A stretch of 64,000 nucleotides of DNA from the NCBI GenBank assembly GCA_008694505.1, contig VZDJ01007747.1:28500574-28564573 (forward strand), read 5' to 3'. This document shows, one piece after another, positions 12,741 through 27,900 of this stretch. The first letter of the stretch is position 1; every line of letters begins with the position of its first letter. Origin of the DNA: Cyanoderma ruficeps (Eukaryota > Chordata > Aves > Passeriformes > Timaliidae). A model generated the notes under the pieces. It was not told the DNA's origin. It ran no database searches and worked only from the letters and a program-made list of their open reading frames with translations. The translations under genes and the position numbers were made by a program.

Positions 12741-15700
12741 AAAGATAAAGAGCACCTCTCATTCTTTGCTAGCAAAAACATGGACTATTTACAAGGAATA
12801 TTCACTAGCTTCCAGTCCCTGCCTCCAGTCAGGCCCCCATCTACAAAAGTGCTTGCTCTACATACTTAGCACAGAACAATTTATAGAACAGTCAAATCAA
12901 CATTTTGCCTTCCATCCTGCAATAGCGGCTTAAGTTGACCTCCTTAAGAGAGAGAGATTTGGGTATTTTAAAATAGTTGATCAATGAGATCAGTAGTACA
13001 TATCAATGAGGATGGTCTGCATTGTCAAGTCTAGCCACAGGGAAACAGAAATAAGGCAAGACTAGTGTAACTCTTACAATGTGTGCTAAACTTCAGAAAG
13101 TACAGAAAATTTGGGACATTCTGCTGCCTTTCTTAAACTGCATTACAAAATTATACTGCCACATGTGGCCACAAAATATAAACCAAACCACAGATATGAC
13201 CCGGGCAAAAAGAAACCAAAACAAAACCATCCTCCCCACACTGACTCCTGTCCCTCACACTTGGCCTTGGAAGGTTTGGACAGTGACACAGTGAGCAGCA
13301 GGGAGATGGAGAGGTAGTTACAAACACAGTAAAAGACAAAAGAATTGCATCTGGCTTTTATTAATCCTCAGTGTCTTTTGTATTGTTGCAAGTATTTTAT
13401 TATTGATTTGCAGCAAAATTTTTAACAGTTGGGGAGGGCAGTTGGTTTGAGCTTTTTTTTTAAACAATACCAGTTTTGAAAAAGGAGCATCAAAGTTGAG
13501 AAGCTGAAAGCAGTATTTCTTTAATTTGGTTAATTTGTGAAGGGAAGAGTTAGTGCTTAAGCAGGTACACGGCACCCTGTCAAGCAGCAGGTGAGTATTG
13601 GTGAGACTGAACATCAGATACTGTCCTACAAATGTATTTTGTGGCAACAAAGGGAAACCTACTGCAAAAGCATCGTTTAAAAACCTAGAAGTAGAGTACT
13701 TGAAATACACTGGCTTTAGGCAAGTCCTTTCATGTACATTTAAATTATCTATGGACTCAAGTAGAGTCTCCAGAGGGGGCTTGCAGGTTTTGCAGTCAAT
13801 GTTCAAACCCTGTTTTAACATTGTGAACAAGAACTAGAACAGGCCTGAATGTGAGGTTATCAACCGTGTGTAACAAACAATGTCATTACTCCCCACAGCG
13901 AGCAGATAGGCCTCCTGCTGCATCCTGACTCCCTCTCTGCACTTAAAAGAGCAATTCAGAGCAGGAAGCTAACCCAGGTGCCAGGAGCCAGCCTCAGGAG
14001 ATGACTTTTTCTCTCCACTCCTTTCTCTTACCTACTGGTTTAGGCACCTATGACTATCCTAGAGTAAAACTCAGCCATGCCCCATGGACAAGTCATTTGA
14101 GAATTTTCTCTGTACTCAAATTCAAATTTATGTTGAGATTATTAATGAAAATTTTACATTACATCAGTTGCAAGACTGATCTTGCAGGAATTTCATTAAT
14201 ATTTCCCCTTTAACAAAATCCATTATCATCTCCGCTTTAGCTGATCCCTCACTTCTATATAATTCCTGTACAATTCTGTCTTCAGTAGTTTAACTAATAA
14301 TTGCCTGGGTAACGCTGTAGTAGATTTATTTCTCTAAAATTATTCAAAAGCAATGGGTTAACCAGACTTTCTGAACTTTTGGGAAACTGTGTGTTTCATT
14401 TTACCTATCTCTATAAGTAGTTTCCAAGCAGTTCTTGTTTTCTGTTGTCCCGCAGTACTTTCAGTTGCTCTTTTCTCCAAGAAAAGTTTGCAGTTTACTG
14501 AGCTCAAATCAATAGTTCTGTAGTGATCTGACACATTTTTGCCCATTCCCTTCACTGAAATTTAAGTGCATTCAGATTTTGAGTAGGTTCAGTGTAATAC
14601 AATATAGGAAGCACAGAAAACATTATCCACCTTTATGAGCATATAGGCTGCATTTGCACCAATAACGAGGGTGGTCAACCTTAAGGTTATCCTATGCTCT
14701 GTGTCAGCCAGAGTCAAGGATCCAAACTTCTCAGCTAAATGGTCAGAAATACCAAGCAAGAAACATCCTGTAGGTATAGCCTGTTCACCCTGACAACTCA
14801 GTTTAAACTTGATAATTCTCTGTATCTATGTTTTAGTTCAGATAGCAACACAAAAGTTCACGAACCAGGTATGTTACTGTAAGAGAAAAATTTAAGTGGA
14901 GGAAAGCTATATTTTGCCAACAGATTGCAGCATAAGAGCACTAAAAAAATGAAGTTATTTGCTGGGAGTGTGTCAATGTAACAGTGACACACTGTCATTA
15001 CAGTGAGGTATGTTATTACACTCCCCACCTCCCTCATAGTTTGGTAACCCACAAAACCTGAAGTCTTGTGCTCTTTCCCTGTTGCCATCCAGATTGCCCA
15101 GCCCTGCAGACCTGCCACACTTGCAGAAATGGTGACATTTAGATTCTTCTCTCACCCTAACCCTGCTCCTTTCATTGGCACATCTCTCAGCTTCACAGGG
15201 TACAAAGCAGTCAGCACCATCTCCACCACACATAAAAACCTTAAACTCCAGCCCTTTCTCAAACACCCTTTGCTACAACATGAAGTACAGAGCAGCCTGA
15301 AAAGACCCTGCATTCTAGAGAGGCTGCACTGTGAGTGTGGTTTGCACACCTTGGATTAAACAAGCATGAATGATAGGTAGGACACAGATGGAGAAGGAGG
15401 CTCAGGTAGCCTGGAAAGGACTATGTCAGTGAAGAGAAACCTGAAATGACATTTGCTCAGCAACAGGAAGACCTGATCCAGTTGTGAAAGTGATTCCAGG
15501 ACATTCTACTTTACTTTACAAATTTGCTTTACAAATACCCTGCTAGTGCACCAGGAATATTTTTACAGAAATAAGGACTTTTAAATCATTTGCCTGGGTA
15601 GCCAAAGTTAAAAAAACAGAGGTTTTTAAATATGCCAAAATAATGTAATAAGAAATGGAATTTGTACATTTGTCAAAAAATAGCTAACATAAACATCTAG

Positions 15701-18700
15701 GTAGGGACAAAATAAGATGCAAATGGGAAACTAAACTGGCACTTCTTATCTTCTGACTGCTTGACTTCACAACCTTAATACTACAGGTTCTGAATGAATA
15801 ATGTCCTTGTTTTGTTTTAAGAACACTACAGCCACAGATAACACAACAGACAAAAGGCTCAGCAGCAGGGGAAAAAGTTGGATTATCACTTCACCTCATA
15901 TTTTCATAGACTATCTCCTTTTTCTTAAAGTACTTGATTATGTTTGAATGCTGAAAAAGACCTCAAACATGAACCTACCAACAGCCTCCACTTTTTATTT
16001 ACCATTTTCTTAGGGAGAAATGGCAGTAAAGAGGCTTTTTCTGACTACTTGAAAACAGAATTTACATAGAGATTAATACACTTGAGACATTCCACAGGAC
16101 ACAAATCTGTTTAATTGGTTTCTCTTGACTTTAATCATTCTATCCAAGATTTTTTTTTCGACACTTGAAAAATTACAGACAAAAAATCCAGTTTGTAATC
16201 AATTGCTGAACCATGCAGAGGTCCTCTATTAATTTTCTATTGATACATTCTTTGCTCATTGGCTGAAAGTGCAGCTTTCTCTGTGAAGTTATAATATGAG
16301 CAAAAAAGTAAGAATATCTCTACAAAGGAATGGCTGATACGAATGGCTGGCTAGATGCTGTGCAAACCTCCATCCTGGTAATGCCACCAGCTGAGTCAGA
16401 AGCTGTTGAAAGCTTCTAATCTGCTTCATTTTTGCCTTATTTAGTGCAGCATTTTTGCCTGATGATGGAATTTTGACAGGGCATTGCTGTGGTTTTGTTT
16501 CAATTTAGTTTATACACTGATCTAGCTATACCACAGGTTTGGCAGCTACTAAAATATACTTCATTCTCCCCAGTGATTTTACAGCCTTCATAACGTTCAG
16601 ATCTTATCAGCCTCTGAATTTCATCTTCTCAGAAAAGTGAAACTTTCCTTTCCTTCCTGTTCTTTGCCACTAAACATTTGTGATTTTCAAGCCTTCATCT
16701 TTAGAGCATAGAGGTCAGTGAATTTGTCATCTTTACCTCTACAGAGATACTCCTGTGCATCCTAAAACAACTACAAAATAGTTCTCAGAGGACACAACAC
16801 ACTAAACTTCTGCTAGAGCACTTCTTTACAAGATTGTTATTCTACGAAACTTCTTGCATTACATTTATTCAATCAAATTATAATTGACTTTTCTTATCCC
16901 GTGCCCATAAAGAGTAAAATATTAAAGTAATGCGATAAAGCGAAAAATAAGTCATGATATATAGGGATCACACATTTTAAAAATGAGTTTTTAATCTGTC
17001 AATAAAATCAATAAACATTTGTGGGTATTCCTGTCTGTGGAAAAGATAAATATTTTGTTGTAAATATAAAGAAATCAGTTGCAAATTTTGCTTGTCACTG
17101 CAAAGGCACAAAGTACGATGCATTAGCCTTTCAGCCCATAAGCATCTGTCTATGTATTGGCTCTAACTGGCACCAGAAAACATCATACTTTGTCAAGAAA
17201 AGAAAGAATTTTTTGCTGAATGCATTGCATGATAAGGCCAGTCTTAAAGGGAAATTAAGTTATAACCAATATTTTTCTTAGCAGGCCTCTTAATTAAAGT
17301 CAATTTTAAGAAAACTTTATAACTGAAATATTCATGAGAGAAATATTAGTCTAACTGGAAAGTATTCATTGAAGATGCATTTTTGCATATTCAATGATGT
17401 TCGTACAGCTGCTTAAACCTGTAATTGACATCAGGTCTTCTTGCTGATTTTCTGAGAAACCCAGCTCAGGTAAGAAAGCTTTTTTTTTTTTCAGTCTTTC
17501 AAGACACAAAACTGCAGAAAAGTGTATTCAAGAAGGGTGTTTGAGGTACCACGCAGGAGCTAAAGCCTGTTAACAAATAATGAAACAAAGGTTTAAATCC
17601 CATAAATCTCACTCAGTTTTTTAATGTTTATAAACTGTTTACTGAAATAATGGTGTTTCTGTTTAGCAATGAATGCAACAGTGAGATATTTCTTCTTTAG
17701 GGGAAAATCTAAAAGGTAATGCTTTTTCTCCTAATAAGATTTGTACTTAGTTATGGTATAGCACTGCTGATGTTGAAGGTTTAAAGCTGAGTAACAATGA
17801 GATTTTATTAATGTTTAGTGACAGTCTGCCTGGTAGAAAGGATGGAATTGATGGATAGTCATGCTTTTTTACACCGCTCATTCAGAGACTCCATTATCTC
17901 TGTGAGCACAGAATAAGGCTGTCTGTTAGGCACACATAAGAAGCCCAAGAATTTCCAGCACCAAAAGGAATCCTGCAGTAATTTCTTTCTGTACACTCAG
18001 TCCTCATTTCTCACATCAGAGAGGTTTTAGGCATAGAAGTAATCGGGTTTGTTGTGTTTTTTTAAAGTCAGATTAATTCCCTAATTCCCAATTCACCTAA
18101 CATGAACAAAGACTTGCGCTGACGCAGCACAAAGGAGGCAGGTGCTGCAGGAGGGAAGGAAGAAAAATAAAAGTCAACAGGCACTGAGACATAGCACTTT
18201 GTACCGTGAAACTACTGCTCAAATCAGGAGCAGCTTAATTTCTCTAGAGTAGGGAATGAACAGCAGCTGTAATTACTGCCTGTAAGTACAAACACTCCCT
18301 CACTCCCTTGCCTTGGAGAGGCTGCTCTGCTGCTGGCCATTTAAGACAATTCACAGTTCCCTTGCCAGAGTAAACAGTTATATCCAATAACACCTCTCAC
18401 TTCTTCTTCCTTTTTAAGAGGAGTTTGTTTTTTAACGTACATCATTCCAGTGCTCTGCTTTTCATCAGGGCCTTGCAAAGGCAGAGACATAACTAAATGG
18501 ACTGCAAACTCTAGAGAAGGCATAGAAAAGCCTCTGGTTAAAACATGGCCCACAGGCTGGTGTAGCTACAGGCACTAATGGAGGATGGTGACTGCTGGAG
18601 CAAGTGTCTCAAGCCTTCCCCACTGAGAATGGCTTTGTGACAACCTACATTCCCAGGTTTTTTTTCACTTGTGGTCAGAAAATCTTTCCTATTTTAATTT

Positions 18701-20808
18701 AAATATTTCTGTTTGCAGAATTAACCACATTTGATGTACTCATCTACTGGGCTTTATTGGACTTCTAAGATTTTTAAGAGGATTTTTCAAGGACAAACCT
18801 GATTCCACTTCAAAAAAAGAGGGAAAATGTGCTGGGCAAAGAGAAATGTATCCCAAGGGCACACACCTTCTCAAATATGTTTGGTCATGTGCCTCCTGTA
18901 ACCTAATTCAGAGCACTCATGTTCTCATCTCTTCAAGCTTACTTAATTTTTCTATCCAAGCCTCAACAACACTGATTAAAACATAGGTAAAATATTATCT
19001 TAAACTACACAAGATTCCATGAATTTTACTTACTGCACTTCTAAAGTCTATACCAAAAAAACTATTTGCTATGCACTTGACCAAGTGGAAATTTCCACTC
19101 ATGTCATAGTTTGCTAAAGCATATGGTCATTTTTAGGTTTGAGCAAACACTTTTCATGCTCTAGGACTAGAACGAGGCATATTTGCTCCATTTGTATTTG
19201 AAAGGCTAATTCATTAGCACATTACGCCCACATCAAAACATTCATCCTCAGAAGTGCTAAAAAGTCATCTGTCAGTTTTCTAGAACTTTTAGTTCTAAAT
19301 TATCTTTACCCATATCACAAGAAAAATTTCTTTCATGCCAAAAAATATATCTGTGTTTAGCTGAAGTTTCATGAAACCAGTATATCCTGCATCTTAACTA
19401 TGTCTTAATTCTTAAATGGATAGATTAGGATGAGAAAACACAGACATGGCTGAAGGGGGACACAGAAGTAACTGCCCACCCACTGCTGATGCTTCTGCAA
19501 AAAATTCTGCTTTCTCTCTAGAAAGCAGTTACATGCTTATCTCTCAGTTACATCCTACCTTCCTTCCCTTTATCCTCAGATTCCAAAGGCAACAAGAAAT
19601 ATTCCTAAGCATATTTCTCTTCTCATTAAACCAATTAAATTCTCTAGTTGATGTGCCATACAGAGACCTACACATACTCACTTAACAGTAAATCCGTAGG
19701 AGTATTAAAGCATTTTTCTATAAGAATAGCTAGATTACACACGGGTTCCTAATGAGGAGGATTTTCCAAATACTTTTTTTCTAACCTTGGTTTGCTTTAT
19801 CATCATTGTAAGCTGCAGCAGGCTTTACAAGCCTGAAGGACAAGTGAGCAAGCAGAAAGCAGATGAAAGGCACTTTTTGAACAAGTCACTTCTGACAGCG
19901 TGGCAGAGGTTGATCTAAGAGGTTAGTCAGAGGCAGAGAAGATAAGAGCTGCTGTGGCTATCCTAGACAGGCTGCAGGACAGACGTGTGCAGCTGCTGTG
20001 CAGGAGGCAGGAGGGAGGAAGCAGAAAAGACCAGGAATGCTCCCAACACCCTCAAAATGGCAGCTACAGGAAGGAAAATGGAAGAAAGGGAATGGACTAG
20101 ACAAAAGCTGTAGTTGCATTCAAAGTTGTGAGGAAGTTTCAGAACAAGAGGTTTTATTTAATACAGTAATAGACGCAGCCATTGGGATTTGAAAAGAGGA
20201 ATTATGTCTCAGTGTCAATAGAAAGGAATATTACTCTGGCAGCTTCATTTTGTAAGAATAGAAAGGGTAAGGGATTGGGGGCCTATTTGTGATAATAGAT
20301 TCAGAGCTCACATCTAACACAATTAAGTTTAATAAACAATACCAAAAATGTTTCTCGCCCTATTCAGCATAATTGTAATATATTTAGCTACTGAAAGCAT
20401 TTATTGATCCTGCCTCTTCCCCTCAGTAACCCTCATGTCCACAGAAGACAAAAATCTTTTCTTTCCAATTCTTTCTTAAGTGAGAAAAAGTATTTGCTAT
20501 TGAAGATGCTACCACCAGTATTGTTTTTCTTTAATCATGGAGAGACATTCAGCTGAACCCTTAACACTTGAATTTCACAGTGTTTACATAAAAGAGGATG
20601 TGGATACAATTCATTTCTGTGTGTTGTAAAGACAGTGGGTTTTATTCTGCAAAATGAAGCACATTTCCATATTTATCATTGTAAGCATAGAATTGCTTAA
20701 AGGCAGCACATCTTTAATTAATTTTTACTGTAGTGTGAAAAGAATCCTAAATCATTAATCATCTTCCTTTCACTATATACTGAAAGAAAATTTTCCTGTC
20801 TTGTTCCA

Positions 20809-20830
20809 TACACACACATGCACACACACA
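20809..20830. repeat. Short AC dinucleotide repeat
   Basis: ACACACACATGCACACACAC: about ten AC units with one ATG interruption. Confidence 0.9.
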
Positions 20831-21855
20831 GAGGAAATCTTGTTGAACCTGACTTTCCAACACATTGATTACAAATTGAGCCCCTTTCAACCTTTTGATG
20901 TAAGCAGATGTACCCATAAGAGAATAGTCCTCTGGTAATGCTGGGTTAGTTAGGTTTCCAGTGCCCAGCCAGCAGCTTCTTTAAGAGCCTTAACCAGTTT
21001 CGACAGGAACAGATGCTGGATTGAATTTAAAACATAAAGTTTATTTTCCCACTGATTCTTTTAAGCTTTTATTCACCTTCCTTAACTGTCTGACAGTCTT
21101 TTCCTCAGCCCAACCATCCCCCTGCCTTCTATTATTTTGCATTATGAGAGGGGAATAAATAGCTTTCTGTTGGAGAAGGCAGTTGTATTTCTTCCACATA
21201 TGTATTTTTCCCTTACATAAATGTCAGCATATAAGATGTTACACTTAGTCTCCAGTAGGGTAGCTTACATGAATGCACCTTATCATTCAATCTGCTGCCT
21301 AAACAAAGCCTGGCAAATCAACTTATATGTGCCAAACATTTTATGAATATTAACTAATCAGTCATTACTGGCCCCACCAAAGGACAAAATCATGAAGAAG
21401 AAGAGAGAAGAAATTATGTCTCTGAAATACTTCTACAACTAAAGATTCTAAAGATTTTCTTAGAGAACTGTTGAACTTTATAGGGTCTGACAAGTAAATG
21501 GTGCTTAAATTAAAATTTGACCCTCACAAGGAATTCAGGATCACATGCAGACAGAACTGGATGCATACACTGAAATTTCACAGTGCCAAAATATAGCATG
21601 TATCAATTTTTGATCCTTAAAAGAACACCTTCTTATTAATCTGAAGGACAATCCTTACATTTTTCTTTTTTTCTTTTTTTTTAAAGTTCCCAAGGTACCA
21701 AGTATATATTAAAATTTTACTGTTCTTGAAAAGTTAGCTTTACTGTATATACCTCAGCATGACAAGAATCAGAAGGAAGGCATCTTTTTGCCCAGGTTAT
21801 AAAAGTGCAGTCTTATGTAGGAAAGGAATTTTATGTCAAGCCTTTGTGCTGATTT

Positions 21856-21995
21856 TCACAGAATCACAGAATAAACTGAGCTGGAAGGATCATCAACTCC
21901 CAACTCTCACAGCACCATCCCCAAGAGTTGCACCGTGTGCCCAAGAGTATTTTAGACCTAGGGTGAGCAATTTTTACCCATTTCAGACTTACAGG
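21856..21995 (-). mobile_element. CR1 LINE 3' end, minus orientation, diverged
   Basis: Forward landmarks are CACAGAATCACAGAATAAAC, GAGCTGGAAGGATCATCAAC, CCATCCCCAAGAGTTGCACC and GTGTGCCCAAGAGTATT. This is the reverse complement of the same CR1 subfamily type as at 54150. Several small deletions are apparent compared with that copy. The right boundary is approximate. Confidence 0.85.
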
Positions 21996-24900
21996 CAATC
22001 CAGCTGAGGAGGGTAGCCCACATCACAAGACACTTGATCCACAGTTCCTACAAGACAAAATGGAGAGATTCAGTTTCACATCAAAGCCAGCTGAATACGT
22101 TGTCCTGATGACTTTTGACTAGAGAAAATAAATCTCCTTAATGCTAACATAGAAATAGTCTTCATTTTTATGTTGCTTAGCTATATTTTAACATTTCCTA
22201 ATTGCATTTTTATTAATTCAGCATTTTCCTTACTTTTCAAGCAAATTCAGTATATAAATTAATGTAAACAGATTTTAATATAACACTGGGTAAGAATTTC
22301 TGTTTTCAACTCTTGCTTTAAACCACCAGATTCTGAAAACCATCTTTGGAGTAGGTTCCTAATACTCTCTGACTAACACGTTACACTCACATTTAACATT
22401 TTAGGGCCCAGTATCAGAGGAATTATTTCAGTGGTGACACACGGATTGAGAGCACACAATTTTCAGCTAGCATACAGACCATGGTAGATTTTAGCTTTTC
22501 TTTCCGATCACTGTTAGTGTTTGCTGTGTGTCACATCAACGTATTCAGGCAGATAGTTTCTGAAAGTTATTGCTAAGATGAAATGCTACTTTTCTTGCCT
22601 TCTTAAAAAGAAACACGTTGATGGATATGCAATAAAGAGATAAAAAAACTAAAAAAGTTCTCTACAGGGGGGTGGTGTTTATCACATAGTATTTATATGT
22701 CACTCAGTACTATATATACAACATAACATTAGTTTCTATCTACATACAGCTTTTCACAAAGACTACTCTTTACAAGGTGATACACCTTCTGTGATGGCAG
22801 CTCTTGGAAAGAACATCTGTGTGATCTTGGTATGTGAAGTGGGTTAGAAATATATTTAAGCAGATGATTCTTTCTCCATATACTATGACACTATGATGGC
22901 TTTCTTCAAACAAGCATACTTCTGGTTCTGTTTGAAAGTAGAAAAATATAAATTTTTACCTTTTTTTTCTTTCTCCATGATGGCAGTATTCTTTTACATA
23001 TATATTTTAATATATGCATATTGAGCATATTGTTTATTCAAATTACATTTTACGTATTTATACTATGTATAGTTCAAATAGATTACTGCAAAATTTCTGC
23101 TTTATAACAAAAAAAATAATTCCCTATATGTGGATAGAATTAAAAAAAAGTTGTCTCCATTTGGTAGGTAGGGGCAGATCATTGTTTAGCTGCATTTAAT
23201 TGAGATCAGAATAAGGATAACCACATCATATGGAACCTCAGATCAGATCGGCTCTATGTCATTTAACATAATCCTTTATGTCCAAACTGCAGATCTTAAA
23301 GCCTGCACATCACTTAATTAAGAAAAGCATACAAGGTCCTGAAGATGAAAGTTCCAGGAGCTGTCTGAAATTATAGAACACAGCTTTGAAGTGTAATAGA
23401 ACAAATAAGAGATCACAAACAGGAAAAAAAAAATCCACTTAAATAGTGTCACAGAATGGGTCAGCTCAGCAGGAAGTATCATTTGTCTGCGAGACAATTT
23501 AAACCCTGCTTGCATTGCTTATGTTCAGGCATTGATGATTTAAAAGATTTTTCCGTGCCTTAGATTTCCACAGCACTTCTTACAAAACTGCCTCAAAATG
23601 AAAGAAAAGTATTTTAAAAATGCTAAATATACTTTCATGTTGGAGGCCTAAGAATAACCCATTTAGGTCTGTTGTAGCAAGTGCAGCAACTGGCACAGCA
23701 ATAGCCTGGGTGTTATTCTCAGCTCTGATATTTTGCCAGTTCTTTTGACTTTTACCCAAGAAAAGTTTAAATCATTTTAATGAATTCCTGAAATCCTTAA
23801 TGTGGCATGTAGTAGCACTGCTTGTTATTTAGCAACATGCAGATTTTGAAACAAATTGGATTTTAAACATGTACAAGTAATAAAAAATAGTTTAATTATT
23901 TCTCTCTGCTCTTGCTTTGGTGTGGGGTTGGGGTTTTTTTCAGAAAAACTTTTTTTGCCTTTCATAAAAGAAATGCTCAAAGCTTTTACATGATTTATGA
24001 TCTACATTATACTAGCATGTAGCATAAAATACGAGAATAACTTTCCCTTTTCCAGCCAGAAAACAGAATACACATAAACCATGAGACAGGTTCAATTCAA
24101 TAGAGTAACAAGCATACCAGAAAAGTCAAAAAACCTTTTTGTGCATTTTGTGAATTTTAAACAGTTTGTAGATAAAGATACGCTTGATGAAGCACAATCA
24201 AAGATGACTGAAATCTACTATTTTAAATATTATAGTACATGTAGTTTACTTTTTAATCAAGAGTATTATTCTCCCTCAGCATGAAACATAAACTTAGGGA
24301 ACTGAAATGTAACATCTATTACAAGCTGGAGTCAGGGGTGGAGGGATAAAGCAGAAGAAAAACAATCTGACCAAGGAAAGAATAACTGAACTTTGAAAGA
24401 AGAAAAGATATCTTTCTCAACATCTCTTAAGGAATAGGCAATAAAGGGCAGAAGATAGAAACTTCAATTATAGTTTAGAGTTCTTTCAGAAGATTGACAC
24501 CAAAGGTACTAATCCAAGTAAAGTGGGGTTCCTTTTAGAAGTTCTCTTCAAATCTAAAAATCAAATCATGACACAAAGGACTTAATTATTTACTTTCAGT
24601 ATGACAGAGGACATGTACTTTTAATCTTGGACTTTTTAATGGGCTAGTCAGTCTGTCTCAGCTGTAGCAAAATCTCTAAGTTTATGGCAGTCATTTTACA
24701 TGCCAGAAATTCATCCTCTCAACATCAGGTTATTGTCCTTGCCTTAGGACTTTTATCCATGTTTGATGGAAGAGAAATAAAACTTCTGATATTCCAGATT
24801 TGAAACACTGACATCGAAAGGGAAGAATGCATGCTTTTACTCCCAAATCATGTCATATTCAGTCAATCAGGGCTTAAAATCTTCATGTTCTACCAAAAAT

Positions 24901-27900
24901 AAAGAACAGGCACATGTTAGTGGAGCGGCTCCAAAAAGTCTCTGAAGACTGTCAGCCACCAGACTCAGCATTCTGAAGGGGCATTAAGTCTTCTCCAGTA
25001 ACAGGAGTGTTGTGGATGCAGTGTCATGGGAAGGGAGCAAATAGAATACCACAAAATTTATAGAATAATCACTCTTCCTTATCTCTTCTGCCTCTTTTTC
25101 TGACTTAAATGGGAGTTATAATGACAAGATAAATTTATGAAAGAATATAAGGGACACACAGGAAGAAGGACTGCTGACCTCATTTCATGGATGACTTGTT
25201 CCACAGAAAGAACATCTCTCATTGTCTTAAGGCACATTAGATGATCTTGAAATAATCATACAAGAGCAAGATAAGGCTGTTTTGGCAAATATATTGCAGG
25301 TAATAACAAAAGGTACCTGAGCTAACAGCAATTTAGGAGGTGTAGGAAGGAGCTGCCTGAGGTTTAAAAGTCAACAGTTCCATTAAATACTGAAACAAGT
25401 GCTGCAAAGAAAAGGATTTTCAAAATTGTTAATTACTTTTATGCTTCATCAGGAAAGAAAAACATGACTCACAAACTCTATTTCTTGCTAAAACTAGCAA
25501 CATCTGTGATTACTGAATAGATTGACACAAAACAATTGATTATGCAGAATCTGCTCAGACTATAAAGCAACCTCAGCATCAACCTAAAAACAGACATAAT
25601 GAGCCAGCCATTCAGGTTAGCAAGTCTTAAATTGATGACCCTTTGCCCCTGTTTCCCACATCTTGCTCTGAACCATTTTAGGAAGGACTACATATCTTTA
25701 ATAACACAAGTTGCTTCAGTGTTTCCGGTCTAACATCTGTGGAAACAAAGTTTCAGAGGGTCTGCGAATAAAGGGGATGTTCAAGGCTATAAAGGTAAAT
25801 GAGAATGAAACAAAAGTGAATTTCTTCTTTATTTTTTTTTCTCTTTGTGGCAAGTTTGGAGGAACTGAGTGACAGAAATCATATTTATTGTCAGTCTGTT
25901 TTATAATCTGGGATTGGCATTATTGAATATTTGAAATTATTTCATAAATATTTATTCTGAATGCATGCTTACATTTCACTGGCATCATGACCTTGTTCAA
26001 AGTCTGAAGGGCTACACTGGATGAAGATACAGGAATTGTTTAGTGCTTATTATTTCTGTACAAATTTTTCTGGATTAGGGCCTTGAATTCACAACTGTTT
26101 CTCTAATTATTTTGCTTTCTCAACTGCTCACAACTTAATATGCTCTCATATTCCTCCTCATGTGGTTGAAAGTATTTTGTCGTGGGAATATTGTGCTGAA
26201 GAGGTAGACTTAGAATTCTAAATAGGAGGTACTTTAATTTAATTGATTCATGTTCACCACCAATCTACTCAGCATCTCTAAAAATTGGTTCTCTCTTTTT
26301 TTTTTCAACCAGAAGCAGCTCATTGCAACACAACTTACAACACTGCAGCAGGATTGTCTTCAGAAAGCCACCACCCCCGCCCAGCGACCTCTCTGACAAC
26401 TCCTTTTCAGTTCTTAACTGAATTACACAAGAGGGAGAAATACAAAGTGGCATGCATCCCTGCCCACATTTTCTATAAAACACTTTTTTTTCTGATGTCA
26501 GATTTAAAATAATTAATAGCAGTGATAACATTTCATAACTATGCCATCATATCCATAAGAATGAACTCCTAATACTTAAACCATTGTATTTGAAATTCAG
26601 CACTAATTGCTTGCCAAAATGCCAATATCAGTTAGTTAATGAATTGTGTAAAATGCCAGCTCACTAAACTTAACTGATCTTTAAGACCTAATTCAGCTAT
26701 GCCCAATTTCAAGTCAAGTGCTGTCACTGGTAGGCTACAAAGCATATGCTGCTACACAAGTTCTCTCTTACTATCTATTCTTCCTATTCCTTATCTTGGC
26801 ATCCTTCTATGACTTCTGAGTTATCCATTTCTTTTTCGTCCATTGATTATATAATTTTTTACCAGAATATCAATATGCAAAATTTAAATCTTACAGAATG
26901 TTAAGTTATCCACATGAAGAATAAGAAACTATTTCCTAAGGGAATAACTGGACTTCCTGAAACACACTCACAAGTGTTTTACTTAACTACAAGTTGTTCA
27001 TGCCATTGCAGAAATCTATGAGTCAAGTGGCAAAGAAAGAAGTTTGTCAAGTCCATAACAATCCTCTGGACAAAATCGTACCTGGGAATATAAAATTACA
27101 CTTCCAGATAGTTGAACACATTTTTTCAAATTTCTTGCAGCAAGAAATGCATAGTCTAATGATACATCTTTCATACTGAATCCTTTTACTTGATAATTGG
27201 TTGGAATAAATTATACATTATATGATATCTTAACATTTATTTTATGCATAGAAGCTGATATTTTTTCTTGAAATATCACCCCCTGAATAAAAAAATGTTT
27301 AAATGTGCTTAAAGCTAAGCAGAAACTTAGTCCCTTTAGAGTGAGCAAAACTAGTCCCATGCTAAGATCATGTATCTGTTTAAGTGTTAAGTGAGGCATG
27401 AAGATAATATATTTGAAGGAAATTATTTCCATTATTCATTTAGATATGCTAAAACAAATGGACATAAAACAATCTTTTAAAAATCATTATTTTTAAAGGT
27501 AGTATTGGACATCTGTGATAGCTGTACCTTTAACTCCATTATGATGCCTCATAAATCCCAATTGTTTTATTAATGCTCCATACTTCATTTTGCAAGCCAT
27601 GTTTAACACAATAAACAAGAGGGGTTGTAAAAGCCTGACTACTGGAAGTAGCTCTGATGAATTCTGCAGAGGGGCTTAACATGCACCATTCACAAGTCAG
27701 CACAGCTGTAACCAAGCCAAATGGTGGAAAGGGGCTCTGAACCCTGATATCCATATCTGCTCTTCGTGGTTCTGTCAGCAGCAAACAGGCCTGGAGCAGC
27801 ACAATCTCACCTCACTTGGGCTGCTGTGAAAGACAGAACTGTGTTAACAGGCAGCTAAACAACTGCCCTGCTCTGCACATATTGTCCCTGCAGCAGAGTG

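Larger units (their letters stand above)
10657..21855. other. About 11 kb without a recognised gene
   Basis: Contains the 13-bp duplication at 11401, a T-rich run at 12713 and the AC repeat at 20809. The 170-codon minus frame 13318-13830 has no domain or supporting signal. Segments near 12040-12230 and 17280-17460 are dense in homeodomain-like TAATTA/ATTAAT and ATGCAT/TTTGCAT words and could be conserved non-coding elements, unproven. Confidence 0.55.

Noticed and set aside
13318..13830. 170-codon minus-strand frame
   Set aside because: Same reasons; the opposite strand is partly open as well, showing low stop density rather than coding constraint.
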